Source: Nitratireductor sp. B36 (GTDB taxonomy: Bacteria > Pseudomonadota > Alphaproteobacteria > Rhizobiales > Rhizobiaceae). Taken from it: 64,000 bases of DNA. A model generated the notes under the pieces. The model did not search any database and was not told where the DNA came from. It worked only from the letters and a program-made list of their open reading frames with translations. Position numbers and translations under genes: made by a program. The DNA lies in NCBI RefSeq assembly GCF_020833685.1, contig NZ_JACKZY010000002.1, positions 992,001 through 1,056,000 of the forward strand, written 5' to 3'. Within the stretch, counting starts at the first letter, position 1, and every line of letters starts with the position of its first letter. Positions 1 through 8,816 of this stretch are shown piece after piece.

Positions 1-1
1 C

Positions 2-589
2 TGGATCGGTGATCGCACGCGCCAGCCCGATCATGCTCATGTGGAATACTGCCGTGGCATCAAGAATCCGCTTGGGCTGAAATGCGGTCCCTCGCTATCG
101 CCGGACGGCCTGCTCGAACTGATTGATATTCTCAACCCGGAAAATGAGCCCGGCCGCCTGACCCTGATCGCACGTTTCGGCGCGGACAAGGTCGCAGACC
201 ATCTGCCGAAGCTCATTCGGGCGGTGGAAAAGGAAGGCCGCAAGGTCGTGTGGTCCTGCGATCCTATGCACGGCAACACCGTCACTGCCGCCGGCTACAA
301 GACGCGACCCTTCGACCGCATTCTCAAGGAGGTCCAGACCTTCTTCGAGGTGCACCGCGCCGAGGGCTCGCACCCGGGCGGCTTGCATGTGGAGATGACC
401 GGCAAAAACGTTACCGAGTGCACGGGCGGCGCGCGCGCCATCCGCGACGAGGAACTGCAGGATCGATACCACACGCATTGTGACCCGCGTCTCAATGCCG
501 ATCAGGCGCTGGAACTGTCTTTCCTGGTGGCGGAGCTCTTGAAGAAAGACCGAGAGTCATTGCCGGCAGGCAAGGTCGCCAACGGCTGA
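2..589 (+). CDS. Class II DAHP synthase (C-terminal part)
   Basis: 3-Deoxy-7-phosphoheptulonate synthase of the plant-like class II type, the first step of the shikimate pathway, joining phosphoenolpyruvate and erythrose 4-phosphate. Only the last 195 codons lie in the window; the frame is open from base 2 and reads [16 protein letters not shown], so the start is upstream. Family motifs visible are [13 protein letters not shown], the metal/phosphate-site stretch [11 protein letters not shown] and a [15 protein letters not shown] segment near the end. These are hallmarks of class II enzymes, not of the AroF/G/H class I type. The gene stands alone; the next gene begins about 100 bases downstream. 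The identification is firm; the N-terminal domain cannot be judged. Confidence 0.95.
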   Translation, partial: WIGDRTRQPDHAHVEYCRGIKNPLGLKCGPSLSPDGLLELIDILNPENEPGRLTLIARFGADKVADHLPKLIRAVEKEGRKVVWSCDPMHGNTVTAAGYKTRPFDRILKEVQTFFEVHRAEGSHPGGLHVEMTGKNVTECTGGARAIRDEELQDRYHTHCDPRLNADQALELSFLVAELLKKDRESLPAGKVANG

Positions 590-688
590 AACGGATTGAG
601 CCATAGCTTCAGCGATAGTTGATGTCGCTTGGGGCGTGCCACTGATAAACATGGTCTCCATACGACTTGGTCGCGTTGGGAGAGAACC

Positions 689-1120
689 ATGACAAACGAA
701 TGCAGCGGATCGTGCCTGTGCGGTGCGGTCCGTTTTCGCACCAAGGGCTCATTGCGTGGTGTGGTCTATTGCCATTGTTCGCAGTGCCGCAAGCAGACGG
801 GGCTTTACTATGCGGCGACGGATGTCGACGTCTCGAACGTGATGCTCGAAGGCGAGGATCAACTCACCTGGTATGCGGCGTCCGATTTTGCGCGACGTGG
901 ATTTTGCAAGACATGCGGCTCAGCCTTGTTCTGGAGACGGCTTGGCGCGGATAAGATCTCAATACTGGCCGGTGCGTTCGACCTGCCGTCCGGGCTCACC
1001 GCCGAAAGCCATATTTTCGTGGCGGACAAGGGCGATTTCTATGATATCGCGGATGGGTTGCCTCAGTATCAGCGCGGCAGCCCTGGTGTCATTGTCGCGG
1101 AGGAACGTGAGCAGGAATGA
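689..1120 (+). CDS. GFA-family zinc-binding protein
   Basis: A 143-residue protein of the GFA (glutathione-dependent formaldehyde-activating enzyme / CENP-V-like) family. Cysteines expected to bind zinc are visible: C9 and C11 in SGSCLCGAV, C28, C30 and C33 in YCHCSQC, and C73 and C76 in FCKTCGSALFW. The ATG at 689 is preferred over upstream in-frame starts because a GGGAGAG sits just before it and the conserved domain begins at once. Its stop overlaps the next start in an ATGA, so it is translationally coupled to the hemerythrin gene. Many family members have no proven formaldehyde activity, so the substrate is not assigned. Confidence 0.88.
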   Translation: MTNECSGSCLCGAVRFRTKGSLRGVVYCHCSQCRKQTGLYYAATDVDVSNVMLEGEDQLTWYAASDFARRGFCKTCGSALFWRRLGADKISILAGAFDLPSGLTAESHIFVADKGDFYDIADGLPQYQRGSPGVIVAEEREQE

Positions 1121-1710
1121 CTGACATTTCGGACGCCCTCAAACTCGAGACACGTGTCGGCCTCCCGGCAGACCTGCTTTATCTCGTGGAGAAATATCCG
1201 CGCGAGGTCTGGCATGGGCATCCCAATCTCGGTGAAATGGCCCGGTTCTGGCTGCAGCGACACGACATGTTCCGCGAGTTGGGGGACATGCTGAAGACGG
1301 GAATGGTCGACTACCGGGAAGAGAGGCTTGCACCGCGCGATTTTGCTGGCTGGTTTGCGCCGCGCCTGCGTTTCTTCCTGCAGCAACTCCACGGGCATCA
1401 TCAGATAGAGGATATGCACTATTTCCCGGTTTTCGCGAAAGCCGAGCCGCGCATGAAGCGCGGATTTGATCTGCTCCACAGTGATCATCATGTGATCCAT
1501 GACGCCTTGGAGCGCAATGCACAGGCGGGTACAGCCTTCCTGCAGGCGCTGCAGACTAACAATGCGCGCGAGCGCTTCGCTGCGGATGCCTATGCACGCG
1601 AGAATGAGGCGCTGCTTGGCATGCTTCTTCGGCACCTGGACGATGAGGAAGATCTGATCATCCCGCTCATTCTGGACCGCAGCGAGGAGGGGCTTGGCGT
1701 GGGTGTCTGA
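1117..1710 (+). CDS. Hemerythrin HHE-domain protein
   Basis: A 197-residue, soluble, mostly helical protein with the spaced histidines and acids of a hemerythrin-like di-iron four-helix bundle: EVWHGHPNLGE near the N-terminus, LHGHHQIEDMHYFPVF in the middle, LLHSDHHVIHDAL, and LRHLDDEEDLIIPLIL at the C-terminus. Such proteins bind a non-haem di-iron centre and are linked to oxygen or nitric-oxide sensing or iron handling, but no specific role follows from sequence. The start overlaps the GFA-gene stop by four bases, implying coupled expression. The C-terminus is followed within 90 bases by nadE on the same strand. Confidence 0.85.
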   Translation: MTDISDALKLETRVGLPADLLYLVEKYPREVWHGHPNLGEMARFWLQRHDMFRELGDMLKTGMVDYREERLAPRDFAGWFAPRLRFFLQQLHGHHQIEDMHYFPVFAKAEPRMKRGFDLLHSDHHVIHDALERNAQAGTAFLQALQTNNARERFAADAYARENEALLGMLLRHLDDEEDLIIPLILDRSEEGLGVGV

Positions 1711-1796
1711 CCAGTGCGGCAGTGTTGCCAGCGGGGGGTGCAAAGGCTACACGCTTAAGGCACTTCGCTTCCTCAGACATATCGAACAGGAACGTC

Positions 1797-3482
1797 ATGG
1801 TACCCCAATCTGCCCCTTCCGACATTCTGCGCATCGCCACCGCTCAGCTCAATCCGGTTGTGGGGGATGTCACGGGAAATCTGGCAAAAGCGCGCGAGGC
1901 CAGGGCAGAGGCCGCGCGCCATGGTGCCGATCTCGTTCTGTTCACGGAGCTGTTCATCGCCGGTTATCCGCCGGAAGATCTGGTCCTCAAACCGGCCTTC
2001 GTCGACGCGTGCGAGAGGGCTGTCCGCGAGCTTGCCGAAGACACCAAGGATGAGGGGCCGGGTGTCATCATCGGGGTGCCGCTCAAACGTGAGAGCGGGC
2101 TGCACAATGCGGTGATGGTCCTCGATGGTGGTGAGGTGATCGCCGAACGCTTCAAGCTTGATCTTCCCAATTACGGAGAATTCGACGAGAAGCGTGTTTT
2201 CCAGCCGGGACCGCATATGCCGGGGCCTGTCAACTTCCGTGGTGTTCGCATCGGCATCCCCGTCTGCGAGGACATTTGGGGGGAACTCGGCGTTTGCGAG
2301 ACGCTGGCCGAATCGGGGGCCGAGATGCTTCTGGTGCCGAACGGCTCGCCTTATTATCGCGGCAAGGTCGAAGTGCGCCATCAGGTGGTCATTCGCCAGG
2401 TGATAGAGAGCGGTCTGCCGATCCTGTATGCCAATCAGCTCGGCGGGCAGGATGAACTTGTCTTCGACGGCGCATCCTTTGCCATCCAGGCCGACAAATC
2501 CCTTGCCTTTCAAATGAGCCAGTTCGAGGAAGTCGTCTCGATATCGACCTGGAAGCGCGAGGGAGAGGGGTGGCGCTGCGATGACGGTCCCATGTCGAAG
2601 ATCCCGGAGAAGGAAGAAGCCGATTATCGTGCCTGCATGCTGGGCCTGCGCGACTATGTGAACAAGAACGGCTTCAAGAATGTGGTTCTTGGCCTATCGG
2701 GCGGCATCGATTCTGCCATCTGTGCTGCGCTGGCAGTGGATGCTTTGGGGGAGGAGCGGGTTCGCTGCATCATGATGCCATACCACTACACCTCCAAGGA
2801 TTCGCTCAAGGATGCGGAAGACTGCGCGCGGGCGCTGGGTTGCCGTTACGACATCGTTCCGATCTTCGAACCGGTCGAAGGGTTCTCGAACGCTCTCGGC
2901 CAGCTTTTTGAAGGCACCAAGGAAGGGGTGACGGAGGAAAACCTGCAAAGCCGCACCCGCGGCACCATCCTCATGGCTGTCTCGAACAAGTTCGGCTCCA
3001 TGGTTGTCACCACGGGCAACAAGTCGGAAATGTCCGTCGGTTACGCCACGCTCTACGGCGATATGAATGGCGGCTTCAATCCTATCAAGGATGTGTACAA
3101 GATGCAGGTCTATGCCCTGTCGGCCTGGCGCAACACGACCGTTCCGCCTGGCGCGCTGGGGCCTTCGGGAGAGGTCATTCCGCAAAACATCATCGACAAG
3201 GCGCCGTCTGCCGAGCTGCGTCCGGATCAGACGGATCAGGATTCCCTGCCGCCCTATCCAGTGCTCGACGATATTCTGGAATGTCTCGTCGAAGGGGAAA
3301 TGAGTGTCGACGCGATCGTCGCGCGCGGGCACGATCGCGAAACGGTCCATAGGGTCGAGCATCTCCTCTACATTGCCGAATACAAGCGTCGGCAGGCTGC
3401 ACCCGGTGTGAAGATTACCAAGAAGAATTTCGGGCGGGACCGTCGTTACCCGATCACGAACAGATTCAGGGATCGATCCTAA
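1797..3482 (+). CDS. nadE: Glutamine-dependent NAD+ synthetase
   Basis: Makes NAD+ from nicotinic acid adenine dinucleotide with glutamine as the nitrogen donor. It has 561 residues, normal for the two-domain form. The N-terminal nitrilase-like glutaminase shows the Glu in [16 protein letters not shown], the Lys in [15 protein letters not shown] and the nucleophile in [11 protein letters not shown]. The synthetase domain carries the pyrophosphatase P-loop SGGIDS at residues 301-306. The frame is open further upstream from a TTG at 1722, but the ATG at 1797 has a nearby AGGA and the conserved domain starts right after it. The last four bases overlap the stop of the convergent clpP-like gene. 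Together with pncB at 36 kb it covers two steps of NAD synthesis. Confidence 0.97.
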   Translation: MVPQSAPSDILRIATAQLNPVVGDVTGNLAKAREARAEAARHGADLVLFTELFIAGYPPEDLVLKPAFVDACERAVRELAEDTKDEGPGVIIGVPLKRESGLHNAVMVLDGGEVIAERFKLDLPNYGEFDEKRVFQPGPHMPGPVNFRGVRIGIPVCEDIWGELGVCETLAESGAEMLLVPNGSPYYRGKVEVRHQVVIRQVIESGLPILYANQLGGQDELVFDGASFAIQADKSLAFQMSQFEEVVSISTWKREGEGWRCDDGPMSKIPEKEEADYRACMLGLRDYVNKNGFKNVVLGLSGGIDSAICAALAVDALGEERVRCIMMPYHYTSKDSLKDAEDCARALGCRYDIVPIFEPVEGFSNALGQLFEGTKEGVTEENLQSRTRGTILMAVSNKFGSMVVTTGNKSEMSVGYATLYGDMNGGFNPIKDVYKMQVYALSAWRNTTVPPGALGPSGEVIPQNIIDKAPSAELRPDQTDQDSLPPYPVLDDILECLVEGEMSVDAIVARGHDRETVHRVEHLLYIAEYKRRQAAPGVKITKKNFGRDRRYPITNRFRDRS

Positions 3483-4141
3483 GTTTCTGTTTTTTCAGGA
3501 TTTTCTTTGATTTTTTCTTGCTGTTTTCCCGTCCGGGCCTCCAGGTCCTTTCGGGTTGAATAGACCCGGTCGACCAAGCCCCAGGCACAGGCTTCCTGCG
3601 CTGTCATAAAGAAGTCTCGGTCGAGCGTTCGCTCCACCTCCTCTTCCGCGCGCCCGCAATGTTCTGCATAGAGCCGGATCAGCCTGCGCTTCAGCTTCAA
3701 AATATCTTCTGCGTGGCGCTGCACGTCGGATGCCTGGCCACGAAATCCGCCGGAAGGCTGGTGTAGGACGATGCTGGCATTGGCAAGGGCCGCACGCCGG
3801 CCAGGCGCGCCCGCCATCAGCAGAAACGATCCCATGGAACCGGCCGTCCCCATGCAGACGGTCGCCACGGGGCTGTTGATGAAATTCATCGTGTCATAGA
3901 TGGCAAACCCGCTCGAGACGACGCCGCCCGGCGAGTTGATGTAGAAGGAGATTTCCCGTTCCGGGTTCTCCGATTCCAGATAGAGAAGCTGCGCGCAGAT
4001 GAGCGCCGCCGAATCGTCATTCACCTCGCCGTTCAGAAAGATGATCCGCTCCCGCAGGAGCCTCGAATAGATGTCGAAGGAGCGTTCACCTCGGGGTGAT
4101 TGCTCCACAACCATGGGGACGAGCGCCATCGTGTCGCGCAT
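3479..4141 (-). CDS. clpP: ClpP-family serine protease subunit
   Basis: A proteolytic subunit of the ATP-dependent Clp protease, expected to form barrels that degrade proteins fed by ClpX or ClpA. The full catalytic triad is present, counted from the ATG at 4141: S102 in GTAGSMGS, H127 in VLHQPSGG and D176 in [11 protein letters not shown]. The N-terminal [20 protein letters not shown] stretch is typical. The context around the serine differs from the usual GQAASMGA, and there is no clpX or lon next door, so this is probably a second, divergent copy rather than the main ClpP; that is inference. Two further in-frame ATGs lie up to 21 bases upstream. The charged C-terminal tail is about 15 residues long. 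Confidence 0.88.
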   Translation of the reverse strand: MRDTMALVPMVVEQSPRGERSFDIYSRLLRERIIFLNGEVNDDSAALICAQLLYLESENPEREISFYINSPGGVVSSGFAIYDTMNFINSPVATVCMGTAGSMGSFLLMAGAPGRRAALANASIVLHQPSGGFRGQASDVQRHAEDILKLKRRLIRLYAEHCGRAEEEVERTLDRDFFMTAQEACAWGLVDRVYSTRKDLEARTGKQQEKIKENPEKTET

Positions 4142-4180
4142 GCGCGATCTCCTTGTCATCAATGTCGTTTGGTATGGGCC

Positions 4181-4537
4181 TTAGGCAGCGAGCGCCGTGG
4201 GCCTCCAATTGCCGTTCGCAGCCATGCGGGGTAGGGCGCGCGGGCTGTGCGTCAGTCGGAACCAGGTCTTGCCGCCAGGCGCTGCGCCGATCTCAAAAGT
4301 CACGAGGGTCTGCGGTGTGTCCGTCTCGATGTCGTGCAAGGTGTAGCGCACTCTGGAAAACGGTACCGTGTCGAGCATTTCGTATTCCGGCATGCCTGTG
4401 CTTCCGTCCGGTTTACCAAGCCAGCTTTCAGCCAGCTCGGCAATGGTGAGCGCACGCCAGACCTTCTCGGGAGACGATTCCAGAAGATATTCCAAGACAA
4501 TGGTTTCATGTTCTTTTTCGTCTTTGGCTTCGCTCAT
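4181..4537 (-). CDS. SRPBCC (AHSA1-like) domain protein
   Basis: A 118-residue single-domain protein of the START/AHSA1 fold, recognised from the opening ESSPEKVWRALTIAELAESW and the TLVTFEIGAAPGGKTWFRLTH strand region. These proteins form a hydrophobic ligand pocket; a specific ligand cannot be named. Its start codon overlaps the stop of the ArsR-type regulator in an ATGA, so the two are one transcript and coupled. AHSA1-like genes are commonly co-transcribed with ArsR regulators in proteobacteria, which matches what is seen here. The C-terminus is a little short compared with many members (about 140-160 residues). Confidence 0.85.
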   Translation of the reverse strand: MSEAKDEKEHETIVLEYLLESSPEKVWRALTIAELAESWLGKPDGSTGMPEYEMLDTVPFSRVRYTLHDIETDTPQTLVTFEIGAAPGGKTWFRLTHSPRALPRMAANGNWRPTALAA

Positions 4538-4848
4538 TGGTCCATCTCCCTGAGCAGTGTTTGGAGCTTCTCGACCCTTTCTGGCCAGAAGGCGCGATAT
4601 CGTGTCAGCCAGCTCACCGCAGGCTCCATTCCACCGGCCCTGATGCGGTAGCGCATCTGCCGGCCCAGTTTTTGCTCTTCAATCAGTCCTGCCGCACGCA
4701 ACACAGCGAGATGCTGCGACACTGCCGGCTGGGATATGGCCAACCCTTCGCGCAATTCCGTCGCGTTGCGCTCGCCGCTGCTCAACCGTTCCAGGATCTG
4801 CCGGCGCGTCGGATCGGCAAGTGCTTTGAAGATTTCCGCTTCTGTCAT
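4534..4848 (-). CDS. ArsR-family transcriptional regulator
   Basis: A 104-residue winged-helix repressor. The HTH is clear in ALADPTRRQILERLSSGE and the recognition region ISQPAVSQHLAVLRAAGLI, with the wing in EEQKLGRQMRYRI. No metal-binding ELCVC-type cysteine motif is present; the only candidate ligands are scattered, so this belongs to the non-metal-sensing SdpR/AHSA-associated group rather than to arsenic sensors. It is the first gene of a two-gene unit with the SRPBCC protein. A perfect hexamer inverted repeat lies just upstream of the start and could be its own operator. Confidence 0.92.
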   Translation of the reverse strand: MTEAEIFKALADPTRRQILERLSSGERNATELREGLAISQPAVSQHLAVLRAAGLIEEQKLGRQMRYRIRAGGMEPAVSWLTRYRAFWPERVEKLQTLLREMDQ

Positions 4849-4856
4849 GCCAAAAA

Positions 4857-4874
4857 CATAAGTCGATTCTTATG
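4857..4874. promoter_or_regulatory. Inverted repeat, candidate ArsR operator
   Basis: CATAAG and CTTATG form a perfect 6-bp inverted repeat spaced by six bases, placed nine bases upstream of the ArsR start codon. ArsR-family repressors usually bind short AT-rich dyads that overlap their own promoter, so autoregulation is plausible. No binding is shown; the role is inferred from position and symmetry. Confidence 0.5.
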
Positions 4875-4993
4875 CGTTTTGCAAGGGGCCTTGTCGGGAC
4901 TGGCCCATTGCGCAATCGTGTTGGCGGGCTAGGATGCACCAAACCGCGTCCGCGGGGAGTCCACGGCCATTCGGCCAAACATCAGAGCTTTTC

Positions 4994-6211
4994 ATGTCTT
5001 ATCTGAATTTTCTTCGCGAGAACGCGCGCTGGCTTGCGGGCGGATTTCTTCTCACGTTGTTTTCATCTTTCGGGCAGACATTCTTCATTTCGCTTTCTGC
5101 AGGTGAGATCCGCGCGGAATATGGCCTTTCCCACGGCACGTTCGGCACGCTCTACATGGTGGCCACACTGGCCAGTGCATTCACCCTTCCACGGCTGGGA
5201 CAGATCGTGGACCGCTATTCGGCGCGCAAGGTCACCTTCATCATCATTCCTCTGCTGGCGCTGGCCTGCATCTCCATGGCGCTATCGCATTCGTTGCTCG
5301 TACTGGTGGTGACGATTTACATGCTGCGCCTGTTCGGGCAGGGGATGATGACGCACAATTCACTGACGGCGATGGGGCGCTGGTTTTCTGCGCAGCGCGG
5401 GCGCGCGGTGTCTGTGGCGACCCTCGGCCACAATGTGGGCGAGGCAATTCTGCCACTGGCCTTCGTTGCGGTAGCTGCTCTCGTCGGCTGGCGCAACAGC
5501 TGGTTCATCGCCGCCGCCCTGCTTCTGCTGTTTGCCTTGCCGGTCATTTCCGGCTTGATCGCCGTTGAGCGGGCGCCGCGCGCCAGCGATCCAACGGAAC
5601 GCCGCAGCACCGCCCGTGACTGGACGCGCAGCGAGGTCCTGCGCGATCCCGTGTTCTACCTGCTTCTGCTCGGTGTGATGGCGCCGGGCTTTATCGGCAC
5701 CACGATCTTCTTTCATCAAATCTATCTGGTGGAATTGCGTGGCTGGTCGCTGGAGGTGTTTGCCTCTTCCTTCACCTTCATGGCCTCGATGACGGTTGTA
5801 TTCGCGCTGATTTCCGGACAGTTGATCGATCGGTTTTCAGCGGTTTCACTTCTTCCCGGTTTCTTGATCCCTCTCGGCTCGGCCTGTCTCATACTCGCGG
5901 CCAGCAATGCCCAGTGGAGCGCGTTTGTTTTTATGGGCCTGATGGGCGTTTCCTATGGTTTCTCATCCACTCTTTTTGGAGCGTTGTGGCCGGAGGTCTA
6001 CGGCATCAGGCATCTGGGCTCCATCCGTGCGCTCACCGTCGCCATCATGGTCTTTGCAACAGCCATGGGTCCGGGCATTACCGGATTCCTGATTGATCGC
6101 GGCGTCAGCTATCCGTTTCAAATCGGGATAATGGGGATTTATTGTCTTGCAGCCTGCGTGATGCTTCTGTTTGTATCCCGTGGCCTCGCTGCCCGTCAGC
6201 TAGCTGCATAG
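4994..6211 (+). CDS. MFS transporter
   Basis: An inner-membrane carrier of the major facilitator superfamily, 405 residues with about twelve hydrophobic segments. The loop 2-3 signature reads [13 protein letters not shown] and a related one recurs in the second half as [13 protein letters not shown]. Other landmarks are [13 protein letters not shown] in helix 5 and [13 protein letters not shown] near the end. The substrate cannot be told from sequence. The ATG at 4994 is chosen since [13 protein letters not shown] leads directly into helix 1; an alternative ATG at 4934 would add 20 residues without an obvious domain. The gene is divergent from the ArsR gene and lies 46 bases before gltX, with which it may be co-transcribed. 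Confidence 0.88.
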   Translation: MSYLNFLRENARWLAGGFLLTLFSSFGQTFFISLSAGEIRAEYGLSHGTFGTLYMVATLASAFTLPRLGQIVDRYSARKVTFIIIPLLALACISMALSHSLLVLVVTIYMLRLFGQGMMTHNSLTAMGRWFSAQRGRAVSVATLGHNVGEAILPLAFVAVAALVGWRNSWFIAAALLLLFALPVISGLIAVERAPRASDPTERRSTARDWTRSEVLRDPVFYLLLLGVMAPGFIGTTIFFHQIYLVELRGWSLEVFASSFTFMASMTVVFALISGQLIDRFSAVSLLPGFLIPLGSACLILAASNAQWSAFVFMGLMGVSYGFSSTLFGALWPEVYGIRHLGSIRALTVAIMVFATAMGPGITGFLIDRGVSYPFQIGIMGIYCLAACVMLLFVSRGLAARQLAA

Positions 6212-6257
6212 CCGGTTCTCCTTGCCAATTGCAGCGCTTTTGGATAGGCCCGCACCC

Positions 6258-7631
6258 ATGACAGTCACCGTTCGTTTCGCGCCGTCTCCGACCGGCCATA
6301 TCCATATCGGCAACACGCGCACCGCGCTCTTCAACTGGCTCTACGCAAAGAAAAAGGGCGGGCGCTTCATTCTGCGTTTCGACGACACGGATGTTGAGCG
6401 CTCGCGCAAGGAGTATGCCGATGGCATCTCCCGCGATCTTGAATGGCTCGGCATCAAACCGGATTTGACCGTCGCGCAGTCGCAGAGGTTCAGCCTCTAC
6501 GACGCGGCGGTGGAAAAGCTCAAGGCCGCAGGGCTTCTCTATCCTTGCTACGAGACGCCGGAGGAACTGGAGCGTCGGCGCAAGATCCGCCTGTCACGCC
6601 GTCTGCCACCCGTTTACGGCCGCGAGGCGTTGAAGCTGACGGATGAGGAAAGGGCCGCGCTGGAGGCTGAGGGCCGCAAGCCCCACTGGCGCTTTCTCCT
6701 GCCCAATTATCAGGGTGATCCCTTTACGACCGAACGCACGGAAGTCCAGTGGGACGACGTGGTGCGTGGTCCCCAGACGGTGGATCTCGCTTCCATGTCG
6801 GATCCGGTTCTGATCCGCGCCGATGGCACTTATCTCTACACGCTGCCCTCGGTGGTCGATGATATTGATCTTGGCGTCACGCATATCATCCGCGGCGACG
6901 ACCATGTGACAAACACGGGCGCGCAGATTGCGTTGTTTAGGGCGCTTTCAGCGGAACCGCCGGCTTTTGGACACCACAATCTGTTGACAACCGTTTCGGG
7001 TGAGGGACTGTCAAAACGTACAGGTTCCCTTTCCGTCGCCAGCCTGCGCGATGCCGGAATAGAACCCATGGCGGTCGCTTCGCTTGCCGTGCTAATCGGC
7101 ACCTCAGAGAACGTGACCGCGGCCTCCTCAATGGAAGAGCTGGCCACGCTTTTCGAGCCGACGTCAACGTCCCGGTCGGCGGCGAAATTCGACCCCGCCG
7201 AACTATCGGGCCTCAGCCGACACCTCATTCAGACGTTGCCATTCGGCGAGGTCGCGGATCGCCTGTCGCTGTTGGGCATCGCCGGGGACGATGCCGAGGC
7301 ATTCTGGATCGCCGTGCGCGGCAATCTAGAAACAGTTTCCGAAGCAGAAGACTGGTGGCGGATCGTAAAGAAACGCCCGGCCAAGGATGCGGATCTATCG
7401 ACAGAGGACCGTGATTTCGTTCGGGCTGCCGCAAAACATTTGCCTGAGGAGCCGTGGGACGCGGATACCTGGCGCGCCTGGACTGGGGCCGTCAAAGCGG
7501 AAACCGGCCGTAAGGGGCGCAGCCTCTTCATGCCGTTGCGTATCGCCCTCACGGGGCGGGAGCAGGGTCCGGAGCTCGCAGGTCTATTGCCTCTTTTGGG
7601 TCGGGAAGAAACGCTGGCCCGACTATCCTGA
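6258..7631 (+). CDS. gltX: Glutamate--tRNA ligase
   Basis: Charges tRNA-Glu, and in many alphaproteobacteria a GluRS also mischarges tRNA-Gln for later amidation. At 457 residues it is a normal bacterial length. The class I HIGH-type signature is [11 protein letters not shown] (residues 9-19) and the KMSKS-type loop is LSKRTGS starting at residue 251. Alphaproteobacteria often carry two gltX copies with different tRNA preference; this one cannot be placed from the window alone. The amidotransferase subunit gene gatB lies 44 kb downstream. The ATG at 6258 is preferred over the upstream in-frame start at 6222 because [13 protein letters not shown] is the family N-terminus. The last 83 bases overlap the convergent DUF2865 gene. 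Confidence 0.96.
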   Translation: MTVTVRFAPSPTGHIHIGNTRTALFNWLYAKKKGGRFILRFDDTDVERSRKEYADGISRDLEWLGIKPDLTVAQSQRFSLYDAAVEKLKAAGLLYPCYETPEELERRRKIRLSRRLPPVYGREALKLTDEERAALEAEGRKPHWRFLLPNYQGDPFTTERTEVQWDDVVRGPQTVDLASMSDPVLIRADGTYLYTLPSVVDDIDLGVTHIIRGDDHVTNTGAQIALFRALSAEPPAFGHHNLLTTVSGEGLSKRTGSLSVASLRDAGIEPMAVASLAVLIGTSENVTAASSMEELATLFEPTSTSRSAAKFDPAELSGLSRHLIQTLPFGEVADRLSLLGIAGDDAEAFWIAVRGNLETVSEAEDWWRIVKKRPAKDADLSTEDRDFVRAAAKHLPEEPWDADTWRAWTGAVKAETGRKGRSLFMPLRIALTGREQGPELAGLLPLLGREETLARLS

Positions 7632-8649
7632 CACGTCGCTGGGCTGCTTCATCGTCGAATGAGCGGGCTGGAGGGACGGTCTTGTTCAGTACCGGTTCCG
7701 GGATTTCACTTTGTTCGACTTCCTGTTTCGGAGGCACTGCCACATAAAAGCTTGGGGTCGTGTCGGAGGTCTTTTCGTTTGCGATCAATTGGGGCTCCGG
7801 CGCGTTCGTGGTCTCCTCGTCTGAGAAAGCTCGCGCGTCTACTGCTTTTTCCCCTGCCAAGATGGTGAAACGTCTGTCCTTTCGGCAACTGCAGGTTTCG
7901 CGGGATACGCCTGTGCGACGGTAGCTGAACGCTTTTGGAAGCTCACGATACGGGGTGCCATCCACCGTCGAAACCATGTCTTCGGCCTCCTCGTTCAAAA
8001 CGTCATGTGCATAGAGCGCCACCTCCGCTCCTGGACACCGCGCCATACAGGTCTTTTCGTCCCTGGAAAATTTGTCCTTGGATACGGAAAAGGAGATTGG
8101 GAAATAATACCCGTCGCACGTCCGCACGCACATGGTTTGAAAAACCGTGCTGGGACGATGCCGCTTGCGGGGCGCTGACGTCGCGCTTTTCTTTGCTGTT
8201 TCTCTGGTGCTCTTGCGCGCTTGTGCGGCGCCCTTATCGTGGCAATTGTTGGCCCTCAGCCTTGCCTGAATTCGCGAGCGTTGCGCCTGAGAGCCGCCAC
8301 CGATGCGGCCTTGCTGCCGGCGCAGTTTCGCGAGGTTGTTCTCCATGCTTGCGGCAGATTTTCTTAGCTGCGCACATTCAGGAATCCGGTTGCCAAAAAT
8401 ACCGAAGCCACACCTTGCCTGCTTCATGCGCGCCCGCACGATGCCGAGTTGCTGCTGCTGCTTTGCTATGGCGCCAGCGTAGTTCCGGCTTTTTTTGGAT
8501 GGGCCCGACGGCAATGCCGCGAGTTGCGCCTCGAGTGTTTTGCAGATGCGCGATGTTGCTTGGGAAGGCAAAACTGTGATTGCAACGATTGGCATGGCTG
8601 TAAAAGCCAGCAAAATCAATCGCAACAGGTGTTTTCCAACCAGACGCAT
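7549..8649 (-). CDS. DUF2865 domain secreted protein
   Basis: A protein of about 366 residues with an N-terminal hydrophobic signal ([18 protein letters not shown]). It then has a coiled, glutamine- and basic-rich region ([19 protein letters not shown]) and a conserved block with paired cysteines: [29 protein letters not shown] and the closing RETCSCRKD. This arrangement is typical of the DUF2865 family known mainly from Hyphomicrobiales. The function is unknown; the export signal and cysteines suggest a disulphide-bonded periplasmic protein. The C-terminal 100 residues are proline-rich and variable. Its 3' end runs 83 bases into gltX on the other strand. A GTG at 8667 is an alternative start. 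Confidence 0.85.
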   Translation of the reverse strand: MRLVGKHLLRLILLAFTAMPIVAITVLPSQATSRICKTLEAQLAALPSGPSKKSRNYAGAIAKQQQQLGIVRARMKQARCGFGIFGNRIPECAQLRKSAASMENNLAKLRRQQGRIGGGSQAQRSRIQARLRANNCHDKGAAQARKSTRETAKKSATSAPRKRHRPSTVFQTMCVRTCDGYYFPISFSVSKDKFSRDEKTCMARCPGAEVALYAHDVLNEEAEDMVSTVDGTPYRELPKAFSYRRTGVSRETCSCRKDRRFTILAGEKAVDARAFSDEETTNAPEPQLIANEKTSDTTPSFYVAVPPKQEVEQSEIPEPVLNKTVPPARSFDDEAAQRRVRIVGPAFLPDPKEAIDLRAPDPAPAP

Positions 8650-8816
8650 TTTGTGCCCCGCCTGCACTTTCCGGCTGACGCGCGAGCAGATCGCATCGCA
8701 CTTCGGTATACATCGCCGGTTGAACGGCGAAGTTAAGGCAACCAGGTTAAGCTAGGGTTAGAGACAACAGTTTTTCACCGGCTCGCATTCTATTCATTCT
8801 CCGACCCGACTGGCAG

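Noticed and set aside
8700-8760. Two TTAA motifs upstream of the DUF2865 gene as a CtrA box
   Set aside because: The spacer is ten bases, not seven, and no other feature supports it.
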